A DNA stretch of 64,000 bases from assembly GCA_024703915.1 (NCBI GenBank), contig CP087969.1, positions 434,001-498,000 on the forward strand, in the 5' to 3' direction. Made by a program: the position numbers and the translations under genes. The notes under the pieces are model-generated. The model did no database searches, was not told the origin of the DNA, and saw nothing but the letters and a program-made list of their open reading frames with translations. Source of the stretch: Massilia sp. H-1. GTDB lineage: Bacteria > Pseudomonadota > Gammaproteobacteria > Burkholderiales > Burkholderiaceae_D. Shown in pieces: positions 1 to 10,824 of the stretch (position 1 is the stretch's first letter; each line of letters opens with the position of its first letter).

Positions 1-428
1 CAAGCGCCATCATATCCACGACGCCGACGTGCTGCGCAGCCGCTTTCCCGCCATCCGCGTGCAGTTCCGCCACAACCTGGAACGGATCGAGCGCGTGCTC
101 AAGCGCAAGCTGACCACGGTCGCCAGCCATGGCGACTTCGCCAACCGGCGCCTGGCCGTCATCAACAATGAAATCCTGCAAGACCCGGCGTTTCATGAAC
201 GCTGCGGGATCGCCTGCGGAAGCCTACGATCCGGACTTGCTGCGCCAGTTCGATCTGTATATCAGCGACCGCCCGCCCCCCGTGTATTTCCAGCCGCTCG
301 ACCCGGCCTCCGCGCTCGGGCGCTACCGCTGCATCTGCCTGCTGACCCATCCGGTGCAATGGGAAACCAACTGGCGCGCCAGCACCAGGTGCAATCTCCG
401 GCGCCTGATCGAAGGCCTGGCCTGGTAA
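1..428 (+). CDS. Polysaccharide deacetylase-like protein, C-terminal part
   Basis: The start lies before the window, so only the C-terminal part is visible. The reading frame carries SHGDFANRR near base 125 and, after a one-base shift near 215 (an extra G), continues through LTHPVQWETNW near 342 to a TAA at 426-428. The SHGDF and LTHP.QW blocks resemble the metal-site histidine motifs of deacetylase-like proteins found in polysaccharide loci. That family assignment is from memory of similar proteins. A glycosyltransferase gene starts 24 bases downstream on the same strand, so it probably belongs to the same exopolysaccharide operon. The exact substrate cannot be told. Confidence 0.45.
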
Positions 429-452
429 GACTCCACACAAGGATGCGCGATC

Positions 453-1687
453 GTGAATATTCTGCTGATCAACCACTATGCCGGTTCCCTGCGCCACGGC
501 ATGGAATACCGCCCCTTCTACCTGGCGCGCGAATGGGTGCGGCTCGGGCACCGGGTCCGCATCATCGCCTCGTCCCAGTCGCATATCCGGGCCCAGGCGC
601 CCCTGCTCGACGGCCTACCCCCGGCTCGACGAAGTGATCGACGGCGTCGAGTACCAGTGGATCGCCACCCCGGGCTACCGCGGCAACGGCATCGCGCGGT
701 GCTCAACATGCTGTGCTTCGTGGCCCGCCTGTACCAGCAGTCAGGGGGCACTGGCCAGGGATTTCCGCGCCGACGTCGTGATTGCATCGAGTACCTATCC
801 GCTCGATATATGGCTAAGCGCACCGGATCGCGCGTGCCAGCGGCGCGCGGCTGCTGTTCGAACTGCACGACCTGTGGCCGCTGTCGCCGATGGAGCTGGG
901 CGGCTACTCGCGCTGGCACCCGTTCATCATGCTGCTGCAGGCGGCCGAGAACTTCGCCTGCCGCCGCGCCGACGCGATTGTCTCGATCCTGCCCAAGGTG
1001 CGCGAACACCTGGAGGCACACGGCATGGCGCCGCACAAGCTGCACATCGTGCCCAACGGCGCCGACCCGGCCGAGTGGCTGGCCGACGGCGCGGCCTTGC
1101 CCGGCATGGCGGGCGCACGGCTCGATGCCCTGCGCCGCCAGGGAAAATTTATTGTGGGCTATGCTTAAGCACCCATGGCATTGCCAACGCGCTCGACACC
1201 CTGCTGGGCGCGGCCAGCCTGGTGGGCGACGAACGGCTGGCCTTTGTGCTGGTGGGTGGCGGCCCCGAAAAGACGGCGTTGCAGCAAATGGCCCGCAATA
1301 TGGGTCTGACCAATGTCCACTTCTTCGATCCCGTCCCCAAGCAGCAAGTTCCCGCCTTGCTGCGCAGTTTTGACGTGGCCTATATCGGCTGGCAGCGGCA
1401 GCGCCTGTACCGCTTCGGCATTGCCCCCAATAAGCTGATCGATTACATGATGGTAAGCTGCGCCATCCTGCATTCCGTCGATGCGGGCAACGACCCGGTG
1501 GCCGAAGCCGGTTGCGGATTGACGGTCGCGCCCCAGGATCCGGCCGCCGTCGCGCGCGGCTTGCTGGCCCTGTTCATGCTCGCACCGGCCGAGCGCCACA
1601 GTCTGGGACAACGGGGCCGGGCTTACGCCCTGGCCAATCTGAGCTACCCGGTGCTGGGCTAGGCGCTTCCTGCAAGCCTGCACCTGA
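453..1687 (+). CDS. Glycosyltransferase family 4 (frameshifted)
   Basis: This is a GT-B fold glycosyltransferase expected to add a sugar to a lipid-linked exopolysaccharide repeat unit at the inner membrane. Reading starts at a GTG (MNILLINHYAGSLRHGMEYR), continues in shifted frames through YPLDIW, the FELHDLWPLSPMELGGYS block (about 855-910) and HIVPNGADP (about 1045), then FVLVGGGPEK (about 1240). It ends at TGA 1685-1687 after a corrupted site near 1669. The C-terminal GxGP-like and APNKL.DYM segments are typical of WbuB-like GT4 enzymes. At least four indels break it (near 610, 700, 815, 1165). It lies 27 bases upstream of the aminotransferase gene. Donor and acceptor are unknown. Confidence 0.8.
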
Positions 1688-1714
1688 GGCAGGCATTCAT
1701 CCACGAGGACCATC

Positions 1715-2900
1715 ATGCCTGAAGACAGCATCAAGCTCGGCGAAGCATCCCCCTTCCTGCCGTTCGCCCTGCCCGACATCGGGGATGAAGAAATCGCCGC
1801 CGTGGTCGACTGCCTGCGCTCGGGCTGGGTCACGACCGGCCCCAAGACGCGCCAGTTCGAGCAATTGTTCGGCGCCTATCTCGGCGACGGGGTGGAAGCC
1901 ATTTCCGTCAATTCCGCCACCATGCCTACCTGCACCTGGCGCTCGAGGCGCTCGGGATCGGCCCCGGCGACGAAGTCATCGTGCCGACCCTGACCTTCAC
2001 CGCCACCGCCGAAGTGGTGCGCTACCTGGGTGCCCAGCCGGTGTTTGTCGACACCGATCCCGGCACGCTCAACCTAGACCTGCAGGCGCTCGAAGCGGCG
2101 ATCGGCCCGCACACGCGCGCCATCATCCCGGTGCACTATGCGGGCCTGGCGTGCGACATGGATGCCATCCTGGACCTGGCCCGCATCTACGGCTTAAAGG
2201 TCGTGGAAGACGCGGCCCATGCCTTTCCGACCCGCTACAAGGGCAAGCTGGTCGGCACGCTAGCCAGCGACGTGACGGTGTTCAGCTTCTACGCCAACAA
2301 GACCATGACCACCGGCGAAGGCGGGATGGTGGTCACCCGCAATGCCGAACTGGCGCGCCGCATCCGCCTGATGCGCATCCACGGCATCAGCCAGGATGCC
2401 TTCCAGCGCTACACCTCGCGCAGTCCGGCCTGGTTCTATGAAGTGGTTGCAGTAGGCTTCAAATACAACCTGACCGACCTTGCCTCGGCGATCGGGATCG
2501 CCCAGCTGGCCAAGATCGACCGCTTCCTGACGCGGCGCCAATGCCTGGCCGCCGAATACAACACGGCCCTGGCTTAGCCTGCCGCTGCGCTTGCCCGCGC
2601 GGCCCCGGTGCCAGCAGCACCCATGCCTGGCATCTGTATGTGGTGCGGCTGACGGACCAGGCCACGATCGGGCGCGACGAACTGATACGCAAGCTGTCCG
2701 AGCGCGGCATCGGTACCAGCGTGCACTTCATTCCGCTGCACCGCCAGCCGATCTGGCGCGACAGCTGCCGCCTCAGTCCGGAGCAATTCCCCGCGGCCGA
2801 GGCGGCCTTCCTGAGCATGTTGTCCCTGCCGCTGTACACCAAGATGAGCGATGCCGACCAGCAGCGCACGATCGCCAACCTGAGGGAGTTACTGTCATGA
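1715..2900 (+). CDS. DegT/DnrJ/EryC1-family sugar aminotransferase (frameshifted)
   Basis: This is a PLP-dependent enzyme that transaminates a nucleotide-linked keto-sugar to make an amino sugar for the polysaccharide. The N-terminus ([20 protein letters not shown]) leads into [14 protein letters not shown]; after an indel near 1920 come [19 protein letters not shown] and [14 protein letters not shown], where the Lys of ANK is the expected PLP lysine. A corrupted GCCGGC near 2575 introduces TAG. The frame then resumes at [11 protein letters not shown] and runs to TGA 2898-2900. The reconstructed length of about 395 residues suits the family. Its stop overlaps the next start as ATGA, indicating translational coupling with the sugar transferase. 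Confidence 0.88.
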
Positions 2901-3486
2901 ACAAGCGCATTTTCGATTTCACCGCCTCGCTGGCCGGACTGGTGCTGCTCGCTCCCCTGTTCCTGCTGGCCGCGCTCTGGATCAAGCTCGATTCGCCGGG
3001 CCCCGTGTTCTTCCGTCAACAGCGGGTCGGCAAGAATGGCGCACTGTTTAACATCATCAAATTTCGCACGATGCATGACGATGCCCACGAAGCCTTGCTC
3101 ACGATCGGCCACGACCGCCGCATCACCGAGGCTTAAGCAAATTCCTGCGCCGCCACAAGCTCGACGAGTTTCCCCAGCTGTTCAACGTGATCAAGGGCGA
3201 CATGAGCCTGGTCGGCCCGCGCCCGGAAGTGCCGCGCTATGTAGAGTGCTATCCGGCCGACGTGCGCTCGGTGGTGCTGTCGGTCGCGCCCGGCATCACC
3301 GACTGGGCGTCGATCTATTACAAAGAAGAAAACTCGCTGCTGGGCCGGGCCGCCGATCCCGAGCAGGCCTATCTAGAAACCATCCTGCCCGCCAAACTCA
3401 AGTACAACCTGCGCTATGTGCACGAGCGCAGCTTCTGGAACGACGTGCGCATCATCTTCACCACCCTGGCCGCGCTGGTGCGCTAG
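2897..3486 (+). CDS. Initiating sugar transferase (phosphoglycosyl transferase), frameshifted
   Basis: A monotopic phosphoglycosyl transferase that moves a sugar-1-phosphate onto undecaprenyl phosphate to start repeat-unit synthesis. The short form begins [20 protein letters not shown], a membrane re-entrant helix, followed by SPGPVFFRQQRVGKNG, IIKFRTMH, RRHKLDE and the signature DMSLVGPRPEVP. These are the conserved blocks of the WcaJ/PglC catalytic domain. The length of about 196 residues means it lacks the N-terminal four-helix extension of long WcaJ-type enzymes. One corrupted GCCGGC at 3131-3138 (ITEAGKF expected) breaks the frame. It starts within the aminotransferase stop (ATGA). Confidence 0.9.
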
Positions 3487-3488
3487 CA

Positions 3489-4102
3489 ATGTCCAGCCAG
3501 CGGCTGATCGCGCTCGGCGACCTGGCGCTGACCTTGCCCGCCGCCGCGGCGCTGCTGGCCTAGCATGCTGGCGGCCCGGGCCTGGCGCCTCGCCTTCTGG
3601 TGGAGCGTGCTGTTCGGGCTCGCCGTCGCGCTGGTGGGCGCCAGCAAGATCGTCTTCATGGGCTGGGGCGGCGGCTGGCCTAGCCATCTGCTTCAAGGCC
3701 TTCAGCGGACACGCGGCCGGGGTCAGCGCGATCGCGCCCATGCTGTTCTATGTCGTGCTGTACAGCCTGGGCTTGGCTAGTAAGCGCATCATCAGCCAAG
3801 CCTGATTGCCTAAGCCTGGTCCTGGGCGCGGTGGTGGCCGTGTGGCTGGTCGCCTTGCGCGAGCACAGCCTGGCCGAAGCGGTGGCTAGAGCTGGTGTCT
3901 GGGCGTCCTGATCAGCCCGCTGGCAATCACCCTGGCCGGACCGTGCCCGCCGCTGCGGCCCTGGCCCAGCGGTGCCGTCCTGGTGCTGGTGTTTATTGCC
4001 GGAACCTGGCTGATGCAGTGGGCCCCGGTGGGCTACTGGATGATCCAGGCCGCGCGCATCCTGTCGGGCAACAAGCACGTCTTCCCTCTCGATTCACACT
4101 AA
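3489..4102 (+). CDS. PAP2-family membrane phosphatase (frameshifted)
   Basis: An integral membrane protein whose reconstructed frames carry the PAP2 motif 2 SGHA (about 3700) and a motif 3 type HSLAE (about 3865), set between hydrophobic segments. PAP2 enzymes dephosphorylate lipid phosphates such as undecaprenyl pyrophosphate, which would suit a polysaccharide locus. Several corrupted sites (3560, 3678, 3774, 3800, 3888) place stops throughout, so the exact sequence is uncertain. The start follows the sugar transferase stop by two bases, and the likely end is TAA at 4100-4102. The lipid substrate is inferred from context only. Confidence 0.6.
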
Positions 4103-4112
4103 GCAATGGAGC

Positions 4113-5290
4113 ATGCCATGTCCCTCCCACGGATTTCCCCGACTGCGCGTGATGCCGCAGAGCCAGCTCGGCGAAGATTCCTGGCATTCTTTATTGATCA
4201 GTCTGCTGCGCGGCATGGCGGCGCTGCAGGTGGCGGCCGCCCATTTGCGGGCCGAGTTCATGCCCGGCTTGCGCAGCCTCGAGCAACCGGCGCTGTGGTA
4301 CCAGGCGCTGGCCTTCCTGACCGGCTTTGCGCACCAGGCCGTGGTCGTGTTCTTCCTGATCAGCGGCTGGCTGGTGGGCGGCAGTCTGCTCAACAAGCGG
4401 ACCGAGCCGGACGCCATCAAGCTGTACGCGATCGACCGCATCACGCGCCTGTGGACGGTCTTGCTGCCCACCTTCCTGCTGATCCTCGCGCTGGGCATCC
4501 TGACCGGACAGATCGATCCGCGCACGGCCGATTTTTCGCGCGACAATCCGTATTCCCTCACCGCGCTGGTGGGCAATCTGGCGGCGCTGCAAACCATCGT
4601 CGTACCCCAGTTCGGCGGCAACTATCCGCTCTGGAGCCTGGCCAACGAGGGCTGGTATTACCTGCTGTTTCCCCTGCTGCTGACGGCCGCAGGCGGGCGC
4701 CGCACAGCGCACTGGCCGCGCTGGCGCTGGCCGCAGCCGCCGTGCTGCTGCCGTTCGAACTGGTGCTGTACTTCAGCTTGTGGCTGATGGGCGCGGCGTT
4801 CTCGCGCCTGCGCCTCGAGTGCGGCGCCGCGACCCGGGTCGCCCTGCTGCTCGTGTGCGGGTCGCTCTCGGTCTACTACCGGCTTACCGGCAGCAACGAC
4901 GGCCTGGTGGTGGCCTCGTTCGGCCAGGACTTGCTGCTGAGCCTGCCATTCATGCTGTTCCTGTCGAGCACGGTGGTCCGGCCGAGCCCGGTCATCCGGC
5001 TGGCACCCGTACGCAAGTTCGCCAATTTCTTTTCAGACTTTTCGTTCACCCTGTATGTGGTGCATGTTCCCCTGCTGGGCCTGGTGGCATGGCTGGGCAC
5101 GACACTGCTGGGCACGCGCACGATCGGTGCCGACCATCCGCTGCAACTGTTGGTCTACGCAGCCATCCTGGCGCTGGTGGTGTTGCTGGCTTACGGCTTC
5201 TATCGCCTGTTCGAAGCGCGTACCTTCCAGGTGCGGCGCTGGCTCAAGCATCTGCTGCTCGCGCCTCAGCCCGGTTTGCGCGCCATGTAG
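4113..5290 (+). CDS. Acyltransferase 3 family membrane protein (frameshifted)
   Basis: A multi-helix membrane acyltransferase of the OafA/ExoZ type, likely adding an O-acetyl or similar group to the exopolysaccharide. The frame shows RGMAALQVAAAHL near the N-terminus (the family's R..A...V...H block), VVFFLISGWLVGGSL, then LWSLANEGWYYLLFPLLL. After an indel near 4705 it continues through many hydrophobic helices, with FSFTLYVVHVPLLG at about 5035, and stops at 5290. Starts at 4106, 4113 or 4152 are possible; 4113 is in the coding frame. Its 3' end overlaps the convergent methyltransferase gene by 25 bases. Confidence 0.85.
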
Positions 5291-5981
5291 ATGAAGTGCG
5301 AGCGCAGCACCGGCGCCACGGTCACCAGCAATTCGCTGAGCAGCCTTGGCGCCCCGCCAGGCGGCGCGCCAGCGGCGGCGCCAGCAGCAAAGTCTGGTGG
5401 CGGAACACGGGCGTCGGCCAGAAGACGCGCAGCTCGTGCCAGTCGACCCGGCGCACCTGCTGGTTGCGCGGATTGTTGTAACGGAAATCGAACACCATGC
5501 ACCAGCCGCCGGGCATGACGGTGCGCCACATTTCGGCGGCCAGGGAGGCGCGCGACGGGATCGAGGATCGATGAAAACACGGTATTGGCCACGGCCAGTT
5601 CGAAGCTGGCGTCGCTTAAGCAAAATCGAGGTCGCCCAGGTGCCAGTGCACGCCGGGCGCGGTGCGCGCCCTGGCCAGATCGAGCCGCTGCGGCTGGTAT
5701 TCAGGTGCTTAAGCCAGACGGCCGGGATCGGCGCCCCAGTCGATCAGCTGGCGCAGGAAGCCGCCCGAGCCGCAGCCGACATCGACGATCCGGGTCGCGG
5801 ACAAGTCAGGGCCGACAGTGGCGGCCAGCATGGCGCCGGCCACGCGCTGCCGGGCAGCATGCTGTTCCATGATGTCCGGCCGGTGCCAGGCGTAGGCGGC
5901 GAGCCGCTCCTGACTGAGCCAGTCGCGGTAGACGGAACGGATGCGTTCCTGTTCGGTGTTGTGATCGTCGGAATGGCCCAT
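5266..5981 (-). CDS. Class I SAM-dependent methyltransferase (frameshifted)
   Basis: The N-terminal part reads MGHSDDHNTEQERIRSVYRD and includes the SAM-binding motif I RIVDVGCGSGGFLRQL. Later frames give LGDLDFA, FELAVANTVFSSILDP and the post-motif block MPGGWCMVFDFRYNNPRN, and the protein ends HFIYMARKPG at 5266. Two corrupted GCCGGC sites (about 5617 and 5708) split it. It is the last gene of the leftward wza-wzc-beta-helix series, beginning 50 bases after the beta-helix gene, so it probably modifies a sugar or lipid intermediate of the polysaccharide. The acceptor is unknown. Confidence 0.8.
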
Positions 5982-6031
5982 CCCCCCATCGTAAGACGGG
6001 TGGGATGGGCCGCCTTGACTGCCCTCAGCAC

Positions 6032-8361
6032 TTAGTGCTGGTAGGCACCGATGTCGTAGCCGGTCGTCGCAGTGCGCGGCTTGCCGTCGAAGTCAGTCGG
6101 CAGCGCGTTCGTTGCCGTGCCTTTGCCGATGGCCGATGAGCTGCTGGTCAGATGCAGGTCCGGGGTGCCGGTCGCAGTGTAGCCTAAGCAAAACCGGGCA
6201 CCGCGCTGATCGACGCGCTTGGCTGCAGCCCGTTCTTGAGGCTGTAGTTATAGGTCGAGTTCTGATACACCAGGTTGTTGGTGTAGCGGTTGCCGGTACC
6301 GGTCTGGCCCTGTTCCGAAATGCCCATCTTGTTGTCGTACACGATGTTGTTGGCAACGATGGTGTTGTTGTTCGGACCAGAGGTGTGATAGTAGTCGCCA
6401 CCGCCGACAATGATGCCGGTGTTCGAGGCTGCCACCGTGTTGTTGGTGATGATCACATTGGTCGCGTCGTGCCACAGGTGGATCGCGCCTTCGGCCACCC
6501 GGTACACGACGTTGTTCTTGACCGTGCCCGAGGTGCTGACATAGATGCCCTGGACATAGCGGCAACCGGCAGGGCCGATGTCATGCACCAGGTTGGCGAT
6601 CACGTCCGACTTGACGCCGTTGTAGTAGCTGTCCACGCCGATGGCCGAACCCCTTCGCACTGGTGCAGCTGACCGTCTTGGCGATGTGATGGACCCAGTT
6701 GTTGCGGATCATGCCGTAGGAACCGCCATTGTAGATGCCGTGGGTCCACTTGGTGCCGCTCTGCGACGTCGTGCCGTCGATGTGGAAACCGATGATGTCG
6801 ATATAGCTGCCGCGGTTGTCCCAGGCCGTGTCGTTGCTCGAGCTGGCGGGCGGCACGATCTTGGCGCCCCACTTGGTGGTGGACACGAAATAGATGCGCC
6901 CGCTGGCCGACCCGCTCACGCTGGTACGGAAGCCGCCCGCATAGGTACCGGGCGCCACGCGGACCGTGGTGCTCGGCTTGGCCATGGATGCGGCCTTGGC
7001 AATGGTCTTGAACGGCGCGCTCTGGGTGCCGGGATTGCTGTCCGAACCGCTGGTGGCGACGTAATAATTGTAGGTCGTGGCCGGGATCGGTTCCGGGCTC
7101 GGCGGCGGGGTCGGGGTCGGCGTCGGCGGCGGCGGGGTCGGCGTCGGGCTGGTCAGGTGCTGCCAGGCGCCGATATCGATGCCGGTCGTGGCGTCGCGTG
7201 CCAGGCCGTCGATGTCGGTGGTCGATGCATCATTCAGCCGCAGCCAGCATGGACCGCAGGCGAACTGGCCGAAGGATGGTAGTCGCCGCCGCCGGTGCGC
7301 AGGTAGTTGGTGAAAGCCGGATCGGCAGCGACGGTGGCCGTTGCCACCAGGGAGTTGTTGAGCAGCGTGGCGTAGCTGCCGTTCTTGAAGATCAGGTTGT
7401 TCGTGTATTTATTGTTCAGCCCGGTGGAACCCGTTTCCTGGATCCCGTACTGCACGTTGTCGTAGAAGATGTTATTGCTGACACGGGTGTTGTCGTTGGG
7501 CGCCACGCTGATGTAGCCGCCGTCGCCGCCGACCACCAGGCCGGTGTAGGTATTGAAGACCGTGTTGTTGACCACGACCACATTGGCCGCATCGTGCCAC
7601 AGGCGGATGCCTAAGCATTGCTGATGCCGTAGATTAGGTTGTTGTCGATCCGGCTGCCCGCGGTGTTGATGAAGATGCCGAGGAAGGTGGCGCAGGCGGT
7701 CGGCCCCACGTCATGCACCACGTTCGCGATGACATTGTTGGCAACGCCCTTGTAATAGCTGTCCGAGCCGATCCCCCGCCGCTGCCGCTGCAAGCGACCG
7801 TCTTGGCGATGTGGTGCACATAATTGTTGCGCACTGAGCCGTAAGAACCCGCCGTGTAAATGCCATTGAGCCATTTCGTTCCCGCCTGGGTGGCGCTGCC
7901 ATTCACTTCAAAGCCATCGATGTCGACGTAGTTGCCGCGGTTGTCCCAGGCGCTGATCGTCGTCGAGCTGGCTAATGGCACGATCTTGGCGCCACGCTTG
8001 ACTTCGGACACATAGCGAATGCGCGCATCGGCGGTACCGCTGGCGATCGTCTGGAAACCGCCACTGTAGGTGCCGGGCAACACACGCACCGTCACGCCGG
8101 GCTTGGCCAGTTGCGAGGCGCGCAGGATGGTCCTGAGCGGTGCCGCCTGGGTGCTTAAGCATTGGTGTCAGCCCCGCTGGGCGACACATACAGATCGGCC
8201 GGGGCCAGGGTGCCGTTGTACGTCATTGCCGCCACTTGCGGTGCCTGGACCGCTTCGGGCTCAGGCACGGATCCGCCGCAGGCGGAGAGGAGAATGGCGA
8301 CGCCGCCGGACAACAGGGAGTTGACGCGAATTTCGTTTGCGAAACGGACATACTTGTTCAT
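6032..8361 (-). CDS. Secreted lipoprotein with two tandem right-handed beta-helix domains (frameshifted)
   Basis: The start ATG at 8361 follows a GAGGAA ribosome site and opens a lipoprotein signal (MNKYVRF..., lipobox LLSAC). Two homologous halves of roughly 350 residues follow. Each has a VAPGTYAGGF/VLPGTYSGGF block, W/DNRG, KW.(N/H)GIY..GSYG, VHHIAKT, VIAN.VHD(V/I)GP, LWHDA.NV...NNTV and a C-terminal D..DIGA(W/Y)QH. A Pro/Thr linker near 7090-7140 joins the halves. Such parallel beta-helix proteins are often polysaccharide lyases, epimerases or carbohydrate-binding proteins. Corrupted sites near 6183, 7612 and 8155 and other indels break the frame. Placement after wza-wzc suggests a role in exopolysaccharide trimming or modification; enzymatic activity is not shown. 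Confidence 0.8.
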
Positions 8362-8513
8362 CAAAGGTTCCTCACTCAGGTGTGTGTATGAGTGAGGTTT
8401 GACGTGCGTCAACTGATTGAGTTCAACATTTTCTCAAATAAATTTCTCTGCGTAATCAAAGACATAAATCAATTTCCTGGATGGAAACAACGATGGCGAT
8501 TTGGCAGGGATGG

Positions 8514-10803
8514 CTAATCTTTACCCTCCAACTGGGGAACATGTCCATATGAGAACTGGTAAGCATAGCCGCCGATGCGCAGCGGCATGTCATTGAATAT
8601 GACCCCTTGCGGCGCAATGCCTGCATGGTTGAGCCGCTTGACCGATTCGGTGATTTCGCCTTCGGTCGTCACGCCCGCCCGCGCCAGAATAAACACCGCT
8701 TGTGGCATGGGCGCCAATGATCAGCACGTCGGAGACGGCCAGTATCGGCGGCGGATCGATGACCACCAGGTCGTACTCGGCACTGACGGTATCGAGCAGA
8801 TTGGAAAAATTGAGATGCTGCAGGAACTCAGCGCGGTTGGGCGGCAACGCGCCAGTCGGAATGAAGTCGAGATTCTCCAGCACCCGGTGATGGATGATGT
8901 GTTCAAGCGGCATCAGTAGGCAATGGCCTTGGTCAATCCCTGTTCGCGGCTGACGCCAAAATAGCGGTGCAAGTGGCCGTTGCGCAAATCGGCGTCGATC
9001 AGGAGCACGCGCTTGCCGCTGGCCGCCAGCACGGCGGCGAAATTGGCGGACATGAATGATTTGCCCAGATCGCGCCCGGGTCCGGCGAACATGACGATGT
9101 TGTTCTTTAAGTGAGGCATGGCGAACATCAGGGCCGCGCGGAAACTGCGCAAGCTTTCGATCGCGATGTCTTCCGGATACGCCTGAGCCAGCAGCGGCAG
9201 GTAACCGGGGATATTGCGCGCCTTGCGCGACAGCCGGTCCTGATTGCTGCTGTGGGGAATACTGGCATAGACCACGCGCGCGCCCAGCAAGCGTTCGATC
9301 CTGTGCGGATCGTCGATCCCGCCCGACAACGCCTTGCGCGCGAACGCAACCAGGGTCCCGAGGAAGATTCCGGTGACCACGGCCATGATCACGATCAGCG
9401 GCCGGTTCGGCTTGAGTGCTTTCTCCGGCGCCATGGGCGCGTCGATCAGGCGCACATTGCTCACCCGCCCGACCGAGATCAGGCGCAACTGCTGGGCCGT
9501 GTTCGACAGCGCTGTCTAAAAGTCAGTATTGACCTTGATCTCGCGCACCAGCCGGGCCTCGTCCTGCTCGAGCACCGGCAAGGTACGGATGCGTCTGGCG
9601 ACATTGGCAATCTCGTCCTCGACTTCCCTGCGCTGCCGGTTCAGTCCGAGCAGGATGGGATGGTCTTCGGTGAACCGGGTCAGCAGCTCGGTACGCTTCT
9701 GGTCCAGATCGATACGGCGGGTCTGGGCCGACGCGGCTTGTTGCAGACTCATGCGCGCCTCTTCGCGCATGTCGATGGTGCCGTGGCTGTTCCGGAAATT
9801 ATTGTATTTTTCCTCAGACTGTTCCAGCTGCCGCTTCAGGGCCTAAGCAACTGCTGGTTCAGGAAGGCCAGCGATTTTTCCGCTTCCTCGGTCTTGCGCG
9901 CCAGGTTCTGCCGCATGTATTCCCGGCCAATTTCGGCCAGCATGCTGTTGATGCGCTGCGGATCTTCGCCCTGCAGCCGCACCTCGATGATGCCGGATTG
10001 CTTGCCCTGCTCCGTGATGACCATGGCGGTCTGGATCCGCTCGATCGTCGACAGGCGCGACGAACGGCGCAGCGTGAACTGGGCGCCGTTGCGGGCATCG
10101 AGCCGGTCGATCCGCAATTCGATGTTGCTTAGGCCCGCGTCTCGGCCTTGAGCGTGTTGCCGACCATCCCTTCGTAGATGACAGGCAAGCCCGCGCCGCC
10201 CAGGTGATAGCGGCCATTGCCGCGCGCCGTGATCGTGAATTCGCGGTTATGCCAGGTTTCCGGCACGTCGAAGATGGAAATGTCGGCCCGCTCCGGCCCC
10301 CACACGTAGCCGCCATAGCCGAAAACGCCGGGTTCGGACAATTCGGCCGCCTGGCGGTCGGCGAACCAGAAACCGACGACCGGAAAATACTTGGGCCGCA
10401 CATCGATATACAGTTGCAGGTTGTCGACCGCGTGCGAGATCACCATGCGCGAACGCAGCAATTCCATTTCCGCGATGGCCGCCTTCTTGGTTTCGAACAG
10501 GGACGACACTTCGCTGAGAATGTTCTTCGACGCGTTCGGGCTCTCTTCCTCGACGTGGATCATGAGGTTGGCCTCGTACACCGGACTGGCGATCAGCGCA
10601 TAGACCACCGCCATCACCGTCACCAACAGGGTGAGGCCGCCGATCAGCCAACGGCTGTCGTACAGGATATTGAAGTACCCTTTCAAGTCGATATCGTGCG
10701 CGTCGCGCTCGTATTCGGACAGGCGCAGCTGCAGCGGCATGCTCAGGATCGGAAGGTTCTGCTGGATGTTCTGCAGCGGATGCGGTTCGCCAGGATGGTT
10801 CAT
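8514..10803 (-). CDS. Wzc-like polysaccharide chain-length determinant / tyrosine kinase (frameshifted)
   Basis: The reconstructed protein of about 760 residues has an N-terminal Wzz domain (IDLKGYFNILYDSRWLIGGL with a first membrane helix), a long periplasmic coiled-coil region (9530-10100), a second membrane helix (PLIVIMAVVTGIFLGTLVAF) and a cytoplasmic BY-kinase domain. The latter has a degenerate-looking Walker A GPGRDLGKS, Walker A' VLLIDADLRNG and Walker B LVVIDPPP. The C-terminal tail has only a few tyrosines (YAYQFSY). Corrupted sites at about 9842 and 10130, a TAG where Tyr is expected near 9517 and breaks near 8915 and 8705 split the frame. With Wza it forms the export and length-control complex. 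Confidence 0.87.
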
Positions 10804-10824
10804 CGTGATTCCTTTGCTGCGGCA

